Source: Pseudoclavibacter triregionum (GTDB lineage: Bacteria > Actinomycetota > Actinomycetes > Actinomycetales > Microbacteriaceae). From it: 64,000 nt of DNA. The position numbers and the translations under genes were made by a program. This document shows positions 11,823 to 19,609 of the stretch, in pieces. The notes under the pieces were generated by a model. The model worked only from the letters and a program-made list of their open reading frames with translations. It was not told the origin of the DNA and did not search any database. Location: assembly GCA_910822395.1 (NCBI GenBank), contig OU365335.1, forward strand, positions 682,001 to 746,000, written 5' to 3'. Numbering within the stretch: the stretch's first letter is position 1; each line of letters starts with the position of its first letter.

Positions 11823-13955
11823 ATGAACCTCCCCCGCTTCCGCACGCTCGACGTCCCGGCGCTCGTCCGCCAGGAGCTCGCGCGCCTCACCTCGACGAAG
11901 CTCGGCACGCTCGCGCTCATCGCCCTCATGTGCGTCCCGCTCCTCTACGGCGGCCTCTACCTCTGGGCGAACCGCGACCCGCAGGGCAGCCTCGACCACC
12001 TCGCCGTCGCGATCGTCGTCGAGGACGCCGGCACGACGAAGAGCGACGGGACGGCCCTGAACCACGGCCAGGACATCGCCGACGAGCTCATCCGCGACCG
12101 CAGCTTCGACTGGGAGCAGGTGACGGCCGACGCCGCGCGCCTCGGCGTGGAGAACGGCGCCTACGGCTTCGCGGTCATCCTGCCGCCCGAGTTCTCAGCC
12201 GACCTCGAGTCGGCCGCCGGCGACGACCCGCGCCAGGCCCGCATCGAGCTGCGCACGAACGACGCGAACAACGCCATCGCCACCCAGACCGGCCAGCGCG
12301 CCATGGAGAAGCTCCGCGCGACGATCGCCGAGAGCATCGGCAACACCGCGTCGCTGCGCCTCCTCGACGGCCTCGCGACGGTGCGGGACGGCCTCGACCA
12401 GGCGCAGGACGGCGCGGGCCAGCTCCGCGACGGCGAGACGCAGGCGATCTCGGGCGTCGACCAGCTCTCGAGCGGCGCGACGCAGCTCCACGACGGCGCC
12501 GCCCAGCTCGCGGACGGCGCCGCGCAGGCCCACGACGGCGCCTCGCAGCTCGTCGACGGCGCCTCGCAGCTGAGCTCGGGCGCCCGGAGCGCGGCCTCGG
12601 GCGCCTCGCAGCTGAGCTCCGGCCTCGCGACGCTCGACGACAAGGCCTCCGCCCTCCCCGACGCGACGAGCCGCCTCGCCGACGGCGCCCGCCAGGTCGC
12701 CGACGGCAACGCGGAGATCGCCGCCGCCGCGAACCAGGTCGGCTCGACCGCGCAGACGCTCGCGAACGACCTCCCCGCCATCCGCGCCGACCTGAAGTCG
12801 CGCCTCGAGGCGCAGGGCCTCACCCCGGCGCAGGTGCAGCAGGCGATGGACGCCCTCGCTCCGCTCGACACGAAGCTCTCGACGGCGAACACCGACATCC
12901 AGGCGAGGGTGAGCGACATCAACCGCCTCGCGGACGGCGCGAACCAGGTCGCGGACGGCGCCGCCCAGCTCGCCGCGAGCGCCCCGGCCCTCGTCGACGG
13001 CATCGGGCAGGCGGCGGACGGCGCCTCCCAGCTCGCCGACGGCACGCAGCAGCTCGCGACGGGCGCCTCCCAGCTCGAGGACGGGGCCGTGCAGCTCCGC
13101 GACGGCACCGGGCAGCTCGCGGACGGCGCCTCCCAGCTCGTCGACGGCACCTCGCAGCTCTCGGACGGCCTCATGACGCTCCGCACGGGCCTCGTGCAGC
13201 TCCAGGACGGCGCCTCCCAGCTCCAGTCGAAGCTGGCCGAGGGCCGCGACGGCATCCCCGCCTCGACCCAGCAGCTGCGCACCGGCCAGGCCGACACGAT
13301 CGCCGACCCCGTGCGCGTCGACGAGATCTCCACCGCGAAGGCTGAGAACTACGGCGCGGGCCTCGCGCCCTTCTTCGCGACGCTCGCGGCCTGGATCGGC
13401 ATGTACGCGCTCTTCCTCATCGTGAAGCCCTTCTCCCGCCGCGCCGCGACCGCGATGTGGTCGCCGCTGCGGGTCACCCTCGCCGGATGGGCCACGCCCG
13501 CGGTGCTCGGCGCGCTCCAGATGGCGATGCTCTCCGCGATCCTCACGAAGGTCGTCGGCTTCCACTTCGTGCACCCGTGGGCGACCTTCGGGCTGCTCGT
13601 GCTCGCCTCGATGACCTTCGCCTCGATCATCCAGGCCCTCAACGTCTGGCTCGGCAGCGTCGGCCAGTTCATGGGGCTCATCCTCATGGTGCTCCAGCTC
13701 GTGACGGCGGGCGGCACCTTCCCGTGGCAGACGCTGCCGGCTCCCCTCGACGCGATCCACCACGTGCTGCCGATGTCGTGGAGCGTGACGGCGCTGCGGC
13801 AGGCGATGCTCGGCGGCGACCTCGGGCTCGCGGTCGGGATGGCGACGCTCCTCGTCACCGTCCTCGCCGGATGCCTCGCCGCCTCGGCTGTCGGCATCGC
13901 CCGCGTCACCTCGACGCAGGTCATGCGGGACATCGCGCCGAGCATCATCGGCTAG
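11823..13955 (+). CDS. YhgE/Pip family membrane protein (ABC-2-like exporter)
   Basis: A 710-residue integral membrane protein. Residues about 30-50 form TM1 (IALMCVPLLYGGLYLW), then comes a long extracytoplasmic region with many DGAxQLxDGA repeats and coiled-coil character (about 195-480), then five C-terminal membrane segments starting LAPFFATLAAWIGMYALFLIV. This is the layout of YhgE/Pip proteins, related to MmpL/ABC-2 exporters and phage-infection proteins. The start at 11823 has AAGGA ten bases upstream; an open frame continues upstream only as an out-of-frame shadow of the preceding gene. Probably a TetR-controlled exporter of unknown substrate. Confidence 0.9.
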   Translation: MNLPRFRTLDVPALVRQELARLTSTKLGTLALIALMCVPLLYGGLYLWANRDPQGSLDHLAVAIVVEDAGTTKSDGTALNHGQDIADELIRDRSFDWEQVTADAARLGVENGAYGFAVILPPEFSADLESAAGDDPRQARIELRTNDANNAIATQTGQRAMEKLRATIAESIGNTASLRLLDGLATVRDGLDQAQDGAGQLRDGETQAISGVDQLSSGATQLHDGAAQLADGAAQAHDGASQLVDGASQLSSGARSAASGASQLSSGLATLDDKASALPDATSRLADGARQVADGNAEIAAAANQVGSTAQTLANDLPAIRADLKSRLEAQGLTPAQVQQAMDALAPLDTKLSTANTDIQARVSDINRLADGANQVADGAAQLAASAPALVDGIGQAADGASQLADGTQQLATGASQLEDGAVQLRDGTGQLADGASQLVDGTSQLSDGLMTLRTGLVQLQDGASQLQSKLAEGRDGIPASTQQLRTGQADTIADPVRVDEISTAKAENYGAGLAPFFATLAAWIGMYALFLIVKPFSRRAATAMWSPLRVTLAGWATPAVLGALQMAMLSAILTKVVGFHFVHPWATFGLLVLASMTFASIIQALNVWLGSVGQFMGLILMVLQLVTAGGTFPWQTLPAPLDAIHHVLPMSWSVTALRQAMLGGDLGLAVGMATLLVTVLAGCLAASAVGIARVTSTQVMRDIAPSIIG

Positions 13956-14031
13956 CGGCCGGGTCCGCGACTCGGAGCCCGGGTCTCCTCTCCGATGGAG
14001 CGGCACGGCGGCAGAAGCCGCCGAGTGATGA

Positions 14032-14784
14032 TCACTCATCTCTTTTCGGTGCGCCGTCCGCGGGCGCGTGCGCCCGCACCCACTCGTGCAGGACGATCGC
14101 CGCAGCGGCCGCGGCGTTGAGCGAGCGGGTCGAGCCGAACTGGCGGATCTCGACGATCCGCTCGGCCGTCGCGAGCGCCTCCTCGCTGAGGCCGGGCCCC
14201 TCCTGGCCGAAGAGGAGCGCGCACCGGGCCGGCAGGGGGCGCGCGTCGACCGGCTCGCACCCGGGCACGTTGTCGACGGCGACGATCGGGATGCCCTCCC
14301 CCGCCGCCCAGTCGGCGAAGGCCTCGGCCGTCTCGTGGTGGCGCACCTCGAGGTAGCGGTCGGTCACCATGGCACCGCGCCGGTTCCAGCGCCGGCGCCC
14401 GATGATGTGGACGGCCTCGGCGTTGAAGGCGTTCGCCGTGCGCACGATCGAGCCGATGTTGAGGTCGTGGCGCCAGTTCTCGATGGCGACGTGGAAGGGA
14501 TGCCGCCGGGCCGCGAGCTCGGCGACGATGGCCTCGACGCTCCAGTAGCGGTAGCGGTCGAGCACGTTGCGGCGGTCGCCGTGCGCGAGGAGCTCGGGGT
14601 CGAGGCGCGGGTCGTCCGGCCAGGCGGCCGGGCCGCCGGGCCAGGGGCCGACGCCGACCTCGTGGGCGGGGTGGGTCTCGTGGGCCGGGTCGCCGTCGTG
14701 GGCCGGGTCGCCGTCGTGGGCCGGATCGGCCGTGGGCGCCGCGTCTTCGGGCATCCCGCTCCCCCGCTCCTCGCGCACGGCCAT
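14032..14784 (-). CDS. TrmH/SpoU family RNA methyltransferase
   Basis: A 250-residue SPOUT-class 2'-O-methyltransferase acting on tRNA or rRNA. Motif 1 is NIGSIVRTANAFNAEAVHIIG, motif 2 LLFGQEGPGLSEEAL, motif 3 IRQFGSTRSLNAAAAAAIVLHEW; together they form the knotted SAM site. The N-terminus holds a Asp-Pro-Ala-His repeat (DPAHDG twice, then variants), unusual for the family and probably disordered. An alternative start at 14754 (MPEDAAPT) has a better GGAG. The gene begins four bases after the RibY-like stop, so it is likely transcribed behind the FMN riboswitch, although a link to flavin metabolism is not obvious. Confidence 0.9.
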   Translation of the reverse strand: MAVREERGSGMPEDAAPTADPAHDGDPAHDGDPAHETHPAHEVGVGPWPGGPAAWPDDPRLDPELLAHGDRRNVLDRYRYWSVEAIVAELAARRHPFHVAIENWRHDLNIGSIVRTANAFNAEAVHIIGRRRWNRRGAMVTDRYLEVRHHETAEAFADWAAGEGIPIVAVDNVPGCEPVDARPLPARCALLFGQEGPGLSEEALATAERIVEIRQFGSTRSLNAAAAAAIVLHEWVRAHAPADGAPKRDE

Positions 14785-14788
14785 CCGC

Positions 14789-15862
14789 CTACGCGCTCGG
14801 CAGGTAGTCGTTCGTCGAGCAGTCGTCGACGGTCGGCTGCTGGCCCGAGAGCAGGCCGTGGTCGGCCATGAACGTCGTCATGCGCAGCCACGTCTCCGGG
14901 TGGTTCTGGAAGCGCGCGTCGACCGCGGACTGGAGGAACGGCACGGTCGCCTGGAGCGTCGCGAGGGCGTTCGACTTCGCCTCGGGGCTCGTGAGGGTCG
15001 GGATCTGGCTCGTCGAGGCATCGACCGCCGCGTTCGGGTCGGCGATGAGCTCCTTCGTCGCGCGCTCGACGGCGGCGAGGATGGCGCGCACGGCGTCCGG
15101 GTGCTCGGCGAGCACCGCGGAGCTCGCGCCGAGGGCCGGGCCGACGAGCGACTCCACGCCATCCGGGAAGGCCGAGATCGTGCGCACCGGGAAGCCCGAC
15201 TCCCGCAGCTGCACGGCGTCGTTGTTCGCGAAGCCCATGACGCCCTCGACCTTGCCGCCCGTGAGCGCGGCCTGCTGGGTGTAGCCGATGTGCTCGATCG
15301 TGAGGTCGGAGGTCGTGAGCCCGGCGCCCGCGAGCATCGCGAGGAGCGCCGAGTAGGTCTGGCCGTACGGGCCGGGCACGCCGACCGTGCGGCCGCGGAG
15401 GTCGGCGGCCGACTGGATGGGCGAGTCCGCCGGCACGATGAGCGCAGCCGGGTACGAGCCGTAGAGGGTCGCGACGCTCGTCACGTCGACGCCGCCCGAG
15501 CGGGCCTGGACGATCTCGTCGCCGCCGGCGTAGACGAGGTCCTCGGCGCCGGTCTCGAGGGCTCCGAAGAGCTCCTCGGACTGGCCGTGGTGGCGCAGCT
15601 CGACCTTCACGCCGGCGTCGTCGAAGTAGCCGCGCTCGGCGGCGAGGTAGAAGGGGGCGAACTGGATGTTCGGCGTGTAGGTGAGGCCGATCGTGATCGT
15701 CTCGCCGGCGGCGCCCGTGCCGGCGGCGCCGGTCGTCGCGCCCGGGGCGCTCTGCGGCGCGCAGCCGGCGAGGCCCGCCGCGAGGGCGAGGGCGCCGAGC
15801 GCGGCGGCGACGCGGCGGAGCGCGCGGGCGGGGCTGACGGGGCGGAATCGGGACGTCGTCAT
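14789..15862 (-). CDS. ribY: Substrate-binding lipoprotein of a RibXY-type riboflavin ABC transporter
   Basis: A 357-residue NMT1/ThiY-like binding protein. A lipoprotein signal ends LAAGLAGC; the mature part has GLTYTPNIQFAPFYLAAERGYFDDAGVKVELRHHG, the usual opening of this family, and GGDEIVQAR, GRTVGVPGPYG and MGFANNDAVQLRESG. By sequence alone it could bind a pyrimidine (ThiY), a sulfonate or riboflavin. The FMN riboswitch upstream of its operon makes riboflavin or a related flavin the best guess, as known for RibXY systems. Its ATG overlaps the permease stop as ATGA. No ATPase gene accompanies it. Confidence 0.8.
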   Translation of the reverse strand: MTTSRFRPVSPARALRRVAAALGALALAAGLAGCAPQSAPGATTGAAGTGAAGETITIGLTYTPNIQFAPFYLAAERGYFDDAGVKVELRHHGQSEELFGALETGAEDLVYAGGDEIVQARSGGVDVTSVATLYGSYPAALIVPADSPIQSAADLRGRTVGVPGPYGQTYSALLAMLAGAGLTTSDLTIEHIGYTQQAALTGGKVEGVMGFANNDAVQLRESGFPVRTISAFPDGVESLVGPALGASSAVLAEHPDAVRAILAAVERATKELIADPNAAVDASTSQIPTLTSPEAKSNALATLQATVPFLQSAVDARFQNHPETWLRMTTFMADHGLLSGQQPTVDDCSTNDYLPSA

Positions 15863-16638
15863 CGGGATCCTTCCGATCGTGCGGCTGGCAGGAGGCGCTC
15901 GGCGAGGCCGAGCAGGACGAACAGGCCCACCGCGAGCGCGACGAGCATGAGGAGCGTCGCGAAGATCCCCTCCGTGTCGTTCGCGTCGCGGAAGAGGGTG
16001 AGGAGCATGCCGAGGCCCTTGCCGCCCATCGTGAACTCTCCGACCACGGCGCCCGTGATCGAGAGGGCGGCGCCGGCGCGGATGCCCGCGATGACGCTCG
16101 GCAGCGCGAGCGGCGCCTCGATCCAGACGAGGCGCTGGAGGACGCCCGCGCCGTCGAGGCGGGCCGCGTCGAGGACGTCCCGATCGAGCTGGCGGACGCC
16201 GAGCACGGTCGTCACGAGCATCGGGAAGAACGCGGTGATCGCGCAGAGGACGACGATCGGGGGAAGGCCGTAGCCGATCCAGAGGGCGAGCAGCGGTGCG
16301 GTCGCGATGGCCGGAATCGCCTGCGAGGCCGCGATGTAGGGGCTCGCGGCGAGGTCGAACCAGCGCACGCGCGCGATGAGGTAGCCGATCGGGATGGCGA
16401 TGAGCACGGCGACGAGGGAGCCGAGGAGCGCCTCGAGCAGGGTCGTCCCCGCGTAGCGGACGAGGTTCCCGGCGGCGAGCTCCCGGCCGAAGCGGATCGC
16501 GAGGTCGAGCGGCGCGGGCAGGAACTGCCGCGGCGCGAGGCCGAGCGAGCAGACCGCCTGCCAGAGCGCGAGGACGATCGCCGCGAGGAACGCGGGCGCG
16601 AGGTATCGCGCCGCGGGGCGGGTCGTCGTGGTGCGCAT
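15859..16638 (-). CDS. ribX: Permease of a RibXY-type riboflavin ABC transporter
   Basis: A 259-residue inner-membrane permease with about six hydrophobic segments and the BPD-type EAA loop (DRDVLDAARLDGAGVLQRLVWIEAPLALPSVIAGIRAGAALSITGAVVGEF). This is the ThiX/SsuC-like permease family. It is the first gene after the FMN riboswitch and is coupled to the binding-protein gene by an ATGA overlap. The ATG at 16638 has GAAGG about nine bases upstream. Energising ATPase is absent here; it may be shared or encoded elsewhere. Confidence 0.85.
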   Translation of the reverse strand: MRTTTTRPAARYLAPAFLAAIVLALWQAVCSLGLAPRQFLPAPLDLAIRFGRELAAGNLVRYAGTTLLEALLGSLVAVLIAIPIGYLIARVRWFDLAASPYIAASQAIPAIATAPLLALWIGYGLPPIVVLCAITAFFPMLVTTVLGVRQLDRDVLDAARLDGAGVLQRLVWIEAPLALPSVIAGIRAGAALSITGAVVGEFTMGGKGLGMLLTLFRDANDTEGIFATLLMLVALAVGLFVLLGLAERLLPAARSEGSR

Positions 16639-16811
16639 CTCCGGTGCCTTCGTCGTCGAGGCTCCGGGGCGTGCGGGAGAGTGGTCGCGTGGCCGGGCGG
16701 ACGCCGACGGCTCCGCCGACCGCGGGTCCGGCGAGGCCGTCGCGGGTGCGCGGGATCGCCGAGCCCTCGCGATCTCATCGCGAGCGGATCGCGGCCGAGG
16801 CCGAGATCCCG

Positions 16812-16936
16812 TGCGCCTCCCATCCGGACTTTCACCGTCGGTCCCGGAATTCCACCGGATCAGGCCTCCTCCCGAGGGAGGGGGCTTCGCGGACTGTCAC
16901 CGCCGGCTCGGATTTTCACCGACCCCGGAGCACGTG
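16812..16936 (-). ncRNA. FMN riboswitch (RFN element)
   Basis: On the minus strand the conserved RFN blocks appear in order: GGGGTCGGTGAAAATCC, GCCGGCGGTGACAGTCCGCG, an extended variable hairpin, CCGGTGGAATTCCGGGACCG, and GACGGTGAAAGTCCGGATGG followed by GAGG. The paired GTGC/GCAC ends close P1. Distance to the ribX start is about 170 bases, enough for an expression platform, which I could not resolve. FMN binding is expected to turn the transporter genes off. Confidence 0.92.
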
Positions 16937-17060
16937 CTCTGGGCACGACGATAGCACCGGGGCGGATGGCCGCCGCAAGGTGTCGGGGATCCGGAAAGGC
17001 GGCTCCGGCGCGGGCGCGGCCGCCCTGCCGCGGCGGGCGCCGGTCGTGCCGGGCTCGCCG

Positions 17061-17489
17061 CTAGCCGTCGATGAAGCGGCGCTCGACGTAGAGCTTGGCG
17101 CGGCCCAGCTCGTCGCGGAGCGCCTTCGAGGCGATCGGCTTCGCGAGGCCGAGGCGCTCGGCCATCCCGCCCGCGTCGAACTCGGCGTCGATCGTCACGT
17201 TCGTCGAGTCGGGGCCGGTCGCCTCGGTGCGGGCCTCGATCGTGAAGGGCTGGCCGGGGGTCGCCGACTCCCAGCGGAGGAGGCGGTTCGGCTCCTGCGC
17301 GACGAGGCGGGCGTCGAAGGCCTTGCGCTGGCCCGCGAAGCCGACGACCCAGTGGGTCGTGTCGGGCGAGACGGGGGTGACCGACTCGATGAAGGAGAGC
17401 ATGCGGGGAAGCGTCTCGAGGTCGGTGAAGAGCGGGAAGACGCGCTCGACGCCGACGCCGACCTGGGCGGATTCGCTGACTCGGGTCAT
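17061..17489 (-). CDS. SRPBCC family protein (polyketide-cyclase/START-like)
   Basis: A 142-residue single-domain protein with the helix-grip layout: an N-terminal strand (ESAQVGVGVERVFPLFTDLETLPRMLSFIESVTPV), then beta strands (THWVVGFAGQRKAFDARLVAQEPNRLLRWES), and a long C-terminal helix (SKALRDELGRAKLYVERRF). Such proteins bind lipids or hydrophobic ligands; nothing shows which. The start at 17489 follows TACGGT by six bases, suggesting a leaderless transcript; the upstream open frame lies in a repeat element. Monocistronic. Confidence 0.8.
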   Translation of the reverse strand: MTRVSESAQVGVGVERVFPLFTDLETLPRMLSFIESVTPVSPDTTHWVVGFAGQRKAFDARLVAQEPNRLLRWESATPGQPFTIEARTEATGPDSTNVTIDAEFDAGGMAERLGLAKPIASKALRDELGRAKLYVERRFIDG

Positions 17490-17528
17490 GCCCCGACCGT
17501 AGCGGCGCCGCCTGAGGAGGACCGTGAA

Positions 17529-17625
17529 GGTGGTCGAGGAGGGCCGAAGGCCCGTCGTGACACCGCCGACCCACAGGTACCTCCGGTGGTTTCGAGACGG
17601 CGGCTCCGCCGGCTCCTCAACCACC
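17529..17625. repeat. REP-like element, paired inverted units
   Basis: Two units facing each other: GGTGGTCGAGGAGGG...ACACCGCC and GGTGGTTTCGAGACG...CTCAACCACC. Same family as 24949-25045, 26437-26535, 34626-34664 and 47342-47382. Each unit has GAGG/CTCGA ends and a variable internal stem. Confidence 0.85.
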
Positions 17626-17657
17626 TGCACGCCAGCGCACGACGCTGCCCAGCGCAC

Positions 17658-17768
17658 GCGCTGGCCGATCGCTCATCAGCTGGCGCATGTCCGCCAGCTC
17701 GTGAGCGAATGGCCAGCGGATGGCTTCTGGCGCGAGCGATCGGCCAGCGCATGAGCGATCGGCCAGCG
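17658..17768. repeat. Cluster of inverted GGCCGATCGCTC motifs
   Basis: An 18-mer at 17658-17675 (CGCTGGCCGATCGCTCAT) recurs inverted at 17751-17768, with a further inverted partial copy at 17733-17751 and the small hairpin AGCTGGCG/CGCCAGCT between. No gene covers this DNA. Confidence 0.8.
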
Positions 17769-17820
17769 GCTGCGGGCGGGGGCGCCGCAGAATGGCCGGA
17801 TGAGCCCGCCCCACGGCATC

Positions 17821-17880
17821 CGCTGCCGATGCGGGCATCCGCTACCGAGATTCGGGCAGCGGATGCCCGCATCGGCAGCG
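17821..17880. repeat. Perfect 23-bp inverted repeat
   Basis: Arms 17821-17843 and 17858-17880 are exact reverse complements around a 14-nt loop. It ends 22 bases from the stop of the septum-formation gene on the minus strand and may act as its terminator. Confidence 0.85.
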
Positions 17881-17902
17881 AACGCCGAGACCGAAGGGGT
17901 CG

Positions 17903-18910
17903 TCAGGAGGCGGCGAGGGAGCCCTGGAGCATGCCGCCGCCGGAGCGCGCGACGAAGCAGGAGTAGCTCTGCTGCCCGGCATCCCACTCGAGCGCGCTCG
18001 GCGCGTAGGCGACGTCGACGACGAGGTCCTCGTAGGCGGAGGCGGCCGCCGTGTCGAGAACGGTCTTCGCCTGGCACGCGAACTGGGCGCGCGAGCGGAG
18101 GGCCTCCTCGCCCGGGTAGGCCCCGCCGGCGTAGGGATCCGCGGGCACGGTCGCGACGAGCTGCGCGGCGTGGTCGCCCGTGCAGTCGGTCGGCTCGAAC
18201 TCTGCCGCCCAGGCGCCCGGGAAGCTCGCGAGGCACTGGCCGACCTGGAGGGCCGCGGCGGGCACCCCTGTCGGCTGCGGGTGCGCGACGGCGCTCGTCG
18301 CGAGCTCCTCAGCCGAGGGGCCGCGAGAGCGGAACGGGTCGAGCACCGCGCCGAGCACGAACGCGAGGATGGCGACGCCCGCGGCCGCCGTGAGCACGAG
18401 CCCGAGGAAGCGGCGGCGGGCCTTGCGGGCCGCACGCTCGGCTGGCGGGATGGCCGCGGCGGCAGGGGCGAGGCCGGCATCGGCGCTCGTCGAGCGGGCG
18501 GCGCGCTCCTCCTCGAGGCGGCGGCGGCGCTCGTCCTCGCGGGCCGCGAGCTGCGCGTTGCGGCTCGGGATGAAGCGGGGCGGGACGATCGGGGTGCCGG
18601 CAGCGTCCGCGCGGCCGGCGGGGTCGGCCGCCGCGGGAGCGGTGCGGTGGCCGACGGATGTGGCGGCGGGCGCGAAGCCGGCGGCCTCGGAACGCCCGGC
18701 GGCAGGCGACGATCCGGGCACGCGCGGCTCGGCGGGCCGAGGCGAGGCGGGGGTGGACGAGGCGCGGCTGGACGAGTCCGGACTCGGCGCCGCCGGCCGG
18801 CGGACGGACGGCGTCCGCGGCCCGAGCTCGGCCTCGCGGGCCTCCTCGAGCCGCCGCTGCAGGCGCCGCGGGAGGGCGCTCTGCGGGCGCGGCTCGAGGT
18901 CGTCGGTCAC
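17903..18910 (-). CDS. Septum formation-like membrane protein
   Basis: A 335-residue protein: residues 1 to about 160 are a charged, Pro/Ala/Ser-rich cytoplasmic region with a coiled-coil-like stretch (AAREDERRRRLEEERAARS), then one membrane segment (FLGLVLTAAAGVAILAFVLGAVL), then an extracytoplasmic domain with VGQCLASFPGAWAAEFEPTDCTGDHAAQLVATV. The paired cysteines and CTGDHAAQ pattern match the Septum_form (PF13845) family, whose exact role is not established. It ends at the palindrome 17821-17880 and starts 27 bases past the pyrE stop, so it may be in the same transcript. Confidence 0.75.
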   Translation of the reverse strand: MTDDLEPRPQSALPRRLQRRLEEAREAELGPRTPSVRRPAAPSPDSSSRASSTPASPRPAEPRVPGSSPAAGRSEAAGFAPAATSVGHRTAPAAADPAGRADAAGTPIVPPRFIPSRNAQLAAREDERRRRLEEERAARSTSADAGLAPAAAAIPPAERAARKARRRFLGLVLTAAAGVAILAFVLGAVLDPFRSRGPSAEELATSAVAHPQPTGVPAAALQVGQCLASFPGAWAAEFEPTDCTGDHAAQLVATVPADPYAGGAYPGEEALRSRAQFACQAKTVLDTAAASAYEDLVVDVAYAPSALEWDAGQQSYSCFVARSGGGMLQGSLAAS

Positions 18911-18937
18911 GGGGATCCGGTGCTTCGTCGGCCCCGC

Positions 18938-19486
18938 CTAGGCGAGGCCGAGGTCCTCGAGGCCGATGGCGTAGCGGTACGGGTAGCCGGCGGCCTCGAT
19001 GCGCTCGCGGGCCTCCGTGCCGCGGTCGACGATGACGCACACCGCGACGACCTCGGCGCCGGCCTTCTCGAGCGCCTCGATCGCCTTGAGCGGGGATCCG
19101 CCGGTCGTGGAGGTGTCCTCGAGCACGACGACCCGCTTGCCGGAGACCTCGGCGCCCTCGATCTGGCGGCCGCGGCCGTGGTCCTTCGGCTCCTTGCGGA
19201 CGACGAACGCGTCGATGTCGCGCCCCGCGATGACGCCCTGGTGGAGGACGGCGTTCGCCAGCGGGTCGGCGCCCATCGTGAGCCCGCCCACGGCCGCGAC
19301 GGGCGCGAACTCGTCGATGAGGCCGAGGAGGATGCGCCCAATGAGGGGGGCGGCGCGGTGATCCAGCGAGAGCTTGCGGAGGTCGATGTAGTACGACGCC
19401 TTCTTGCCGCTCGTGAGGGTGAAATCGCCGTGGAAGACGGCCTCCTCGCGGATGAGGTCGATGAGGGCTGCGCGGTCGTCGGTCAC
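18938..19486 (-). CDS. pyrE: Orotate phosphoribosyltransferase
   Basis: Adds phosphoribose to orotate in pyrimidine synthesis. The 182-residue protein shows FTLTSGKKASYYIDLRK, VGGLTMGADPLANAVL, DAFVVRKEPKDHGRGRQIEG with the flexible-loop Lys/His, and the PRPP-binding VVVLEDTSTTGGSPLKAIEA. I chose the GTG at 19486 over upstream ATGs because homologs start TDDRAALIDLI and because TACGCT lies six bases before it (leaderless). No other pyr genes are adjacent. Confidence 0.93.
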   Translation of the reverse strand: MTDDRAALIDLIREEAVFHGDFTLTSGKKASYYIDLRKLSLDHRAAPLIGRILLGLIDEFAPVAAVGGLTMGADPLANAVLHQGVIAGRDIDAFVVRKEPKDHGRGRQIEGAEVSGKRVVVLEDTSTTGGSPLKAIEALEKAGAEVVAVCVIVDRGTEARERIEAAGYPYRYAIGLEDLGLA

Positions 19487-19563
19487 GCCACCAGCGTATC
19501 TCCGCGCGTCGGCGACGAGCGGCGCGGTACCCGGAATTCCGGGCCAGATACGTGACGACGCGT

Positions 19564-19605
19564 CCATATGTGCGCTCAAGCCTGAGTGTGGCCCGCCTTT
19601 CCGAA
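19564..19605. repeat. 42-bp direct repeat, copy 1
   Basis: Begins CCATATG and ends GGCCCGCCTTTCCGAA, with 19 divergent bases between that hold a small stem. The second copy, same length and orientation, is at 20620-20661. Together they bracket the DUF559 gene. Confidence 0.65.
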
Positions 19606-19609
19606 CTCG

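Noticed and set aside
16812-16936. TPP riboswitch suggested by the ThiXY-like transporter
   Set aside because: The conserved blocks are those of the RFN element (GACGGTGAAAGTCCGGATGG and partners), not the TPP aptamer.
17490-17657. Longer start for the SRPBCC protein
   Set aside because: The upstream part is inside a REP element; a leaderless-type -10 box marks 17489.
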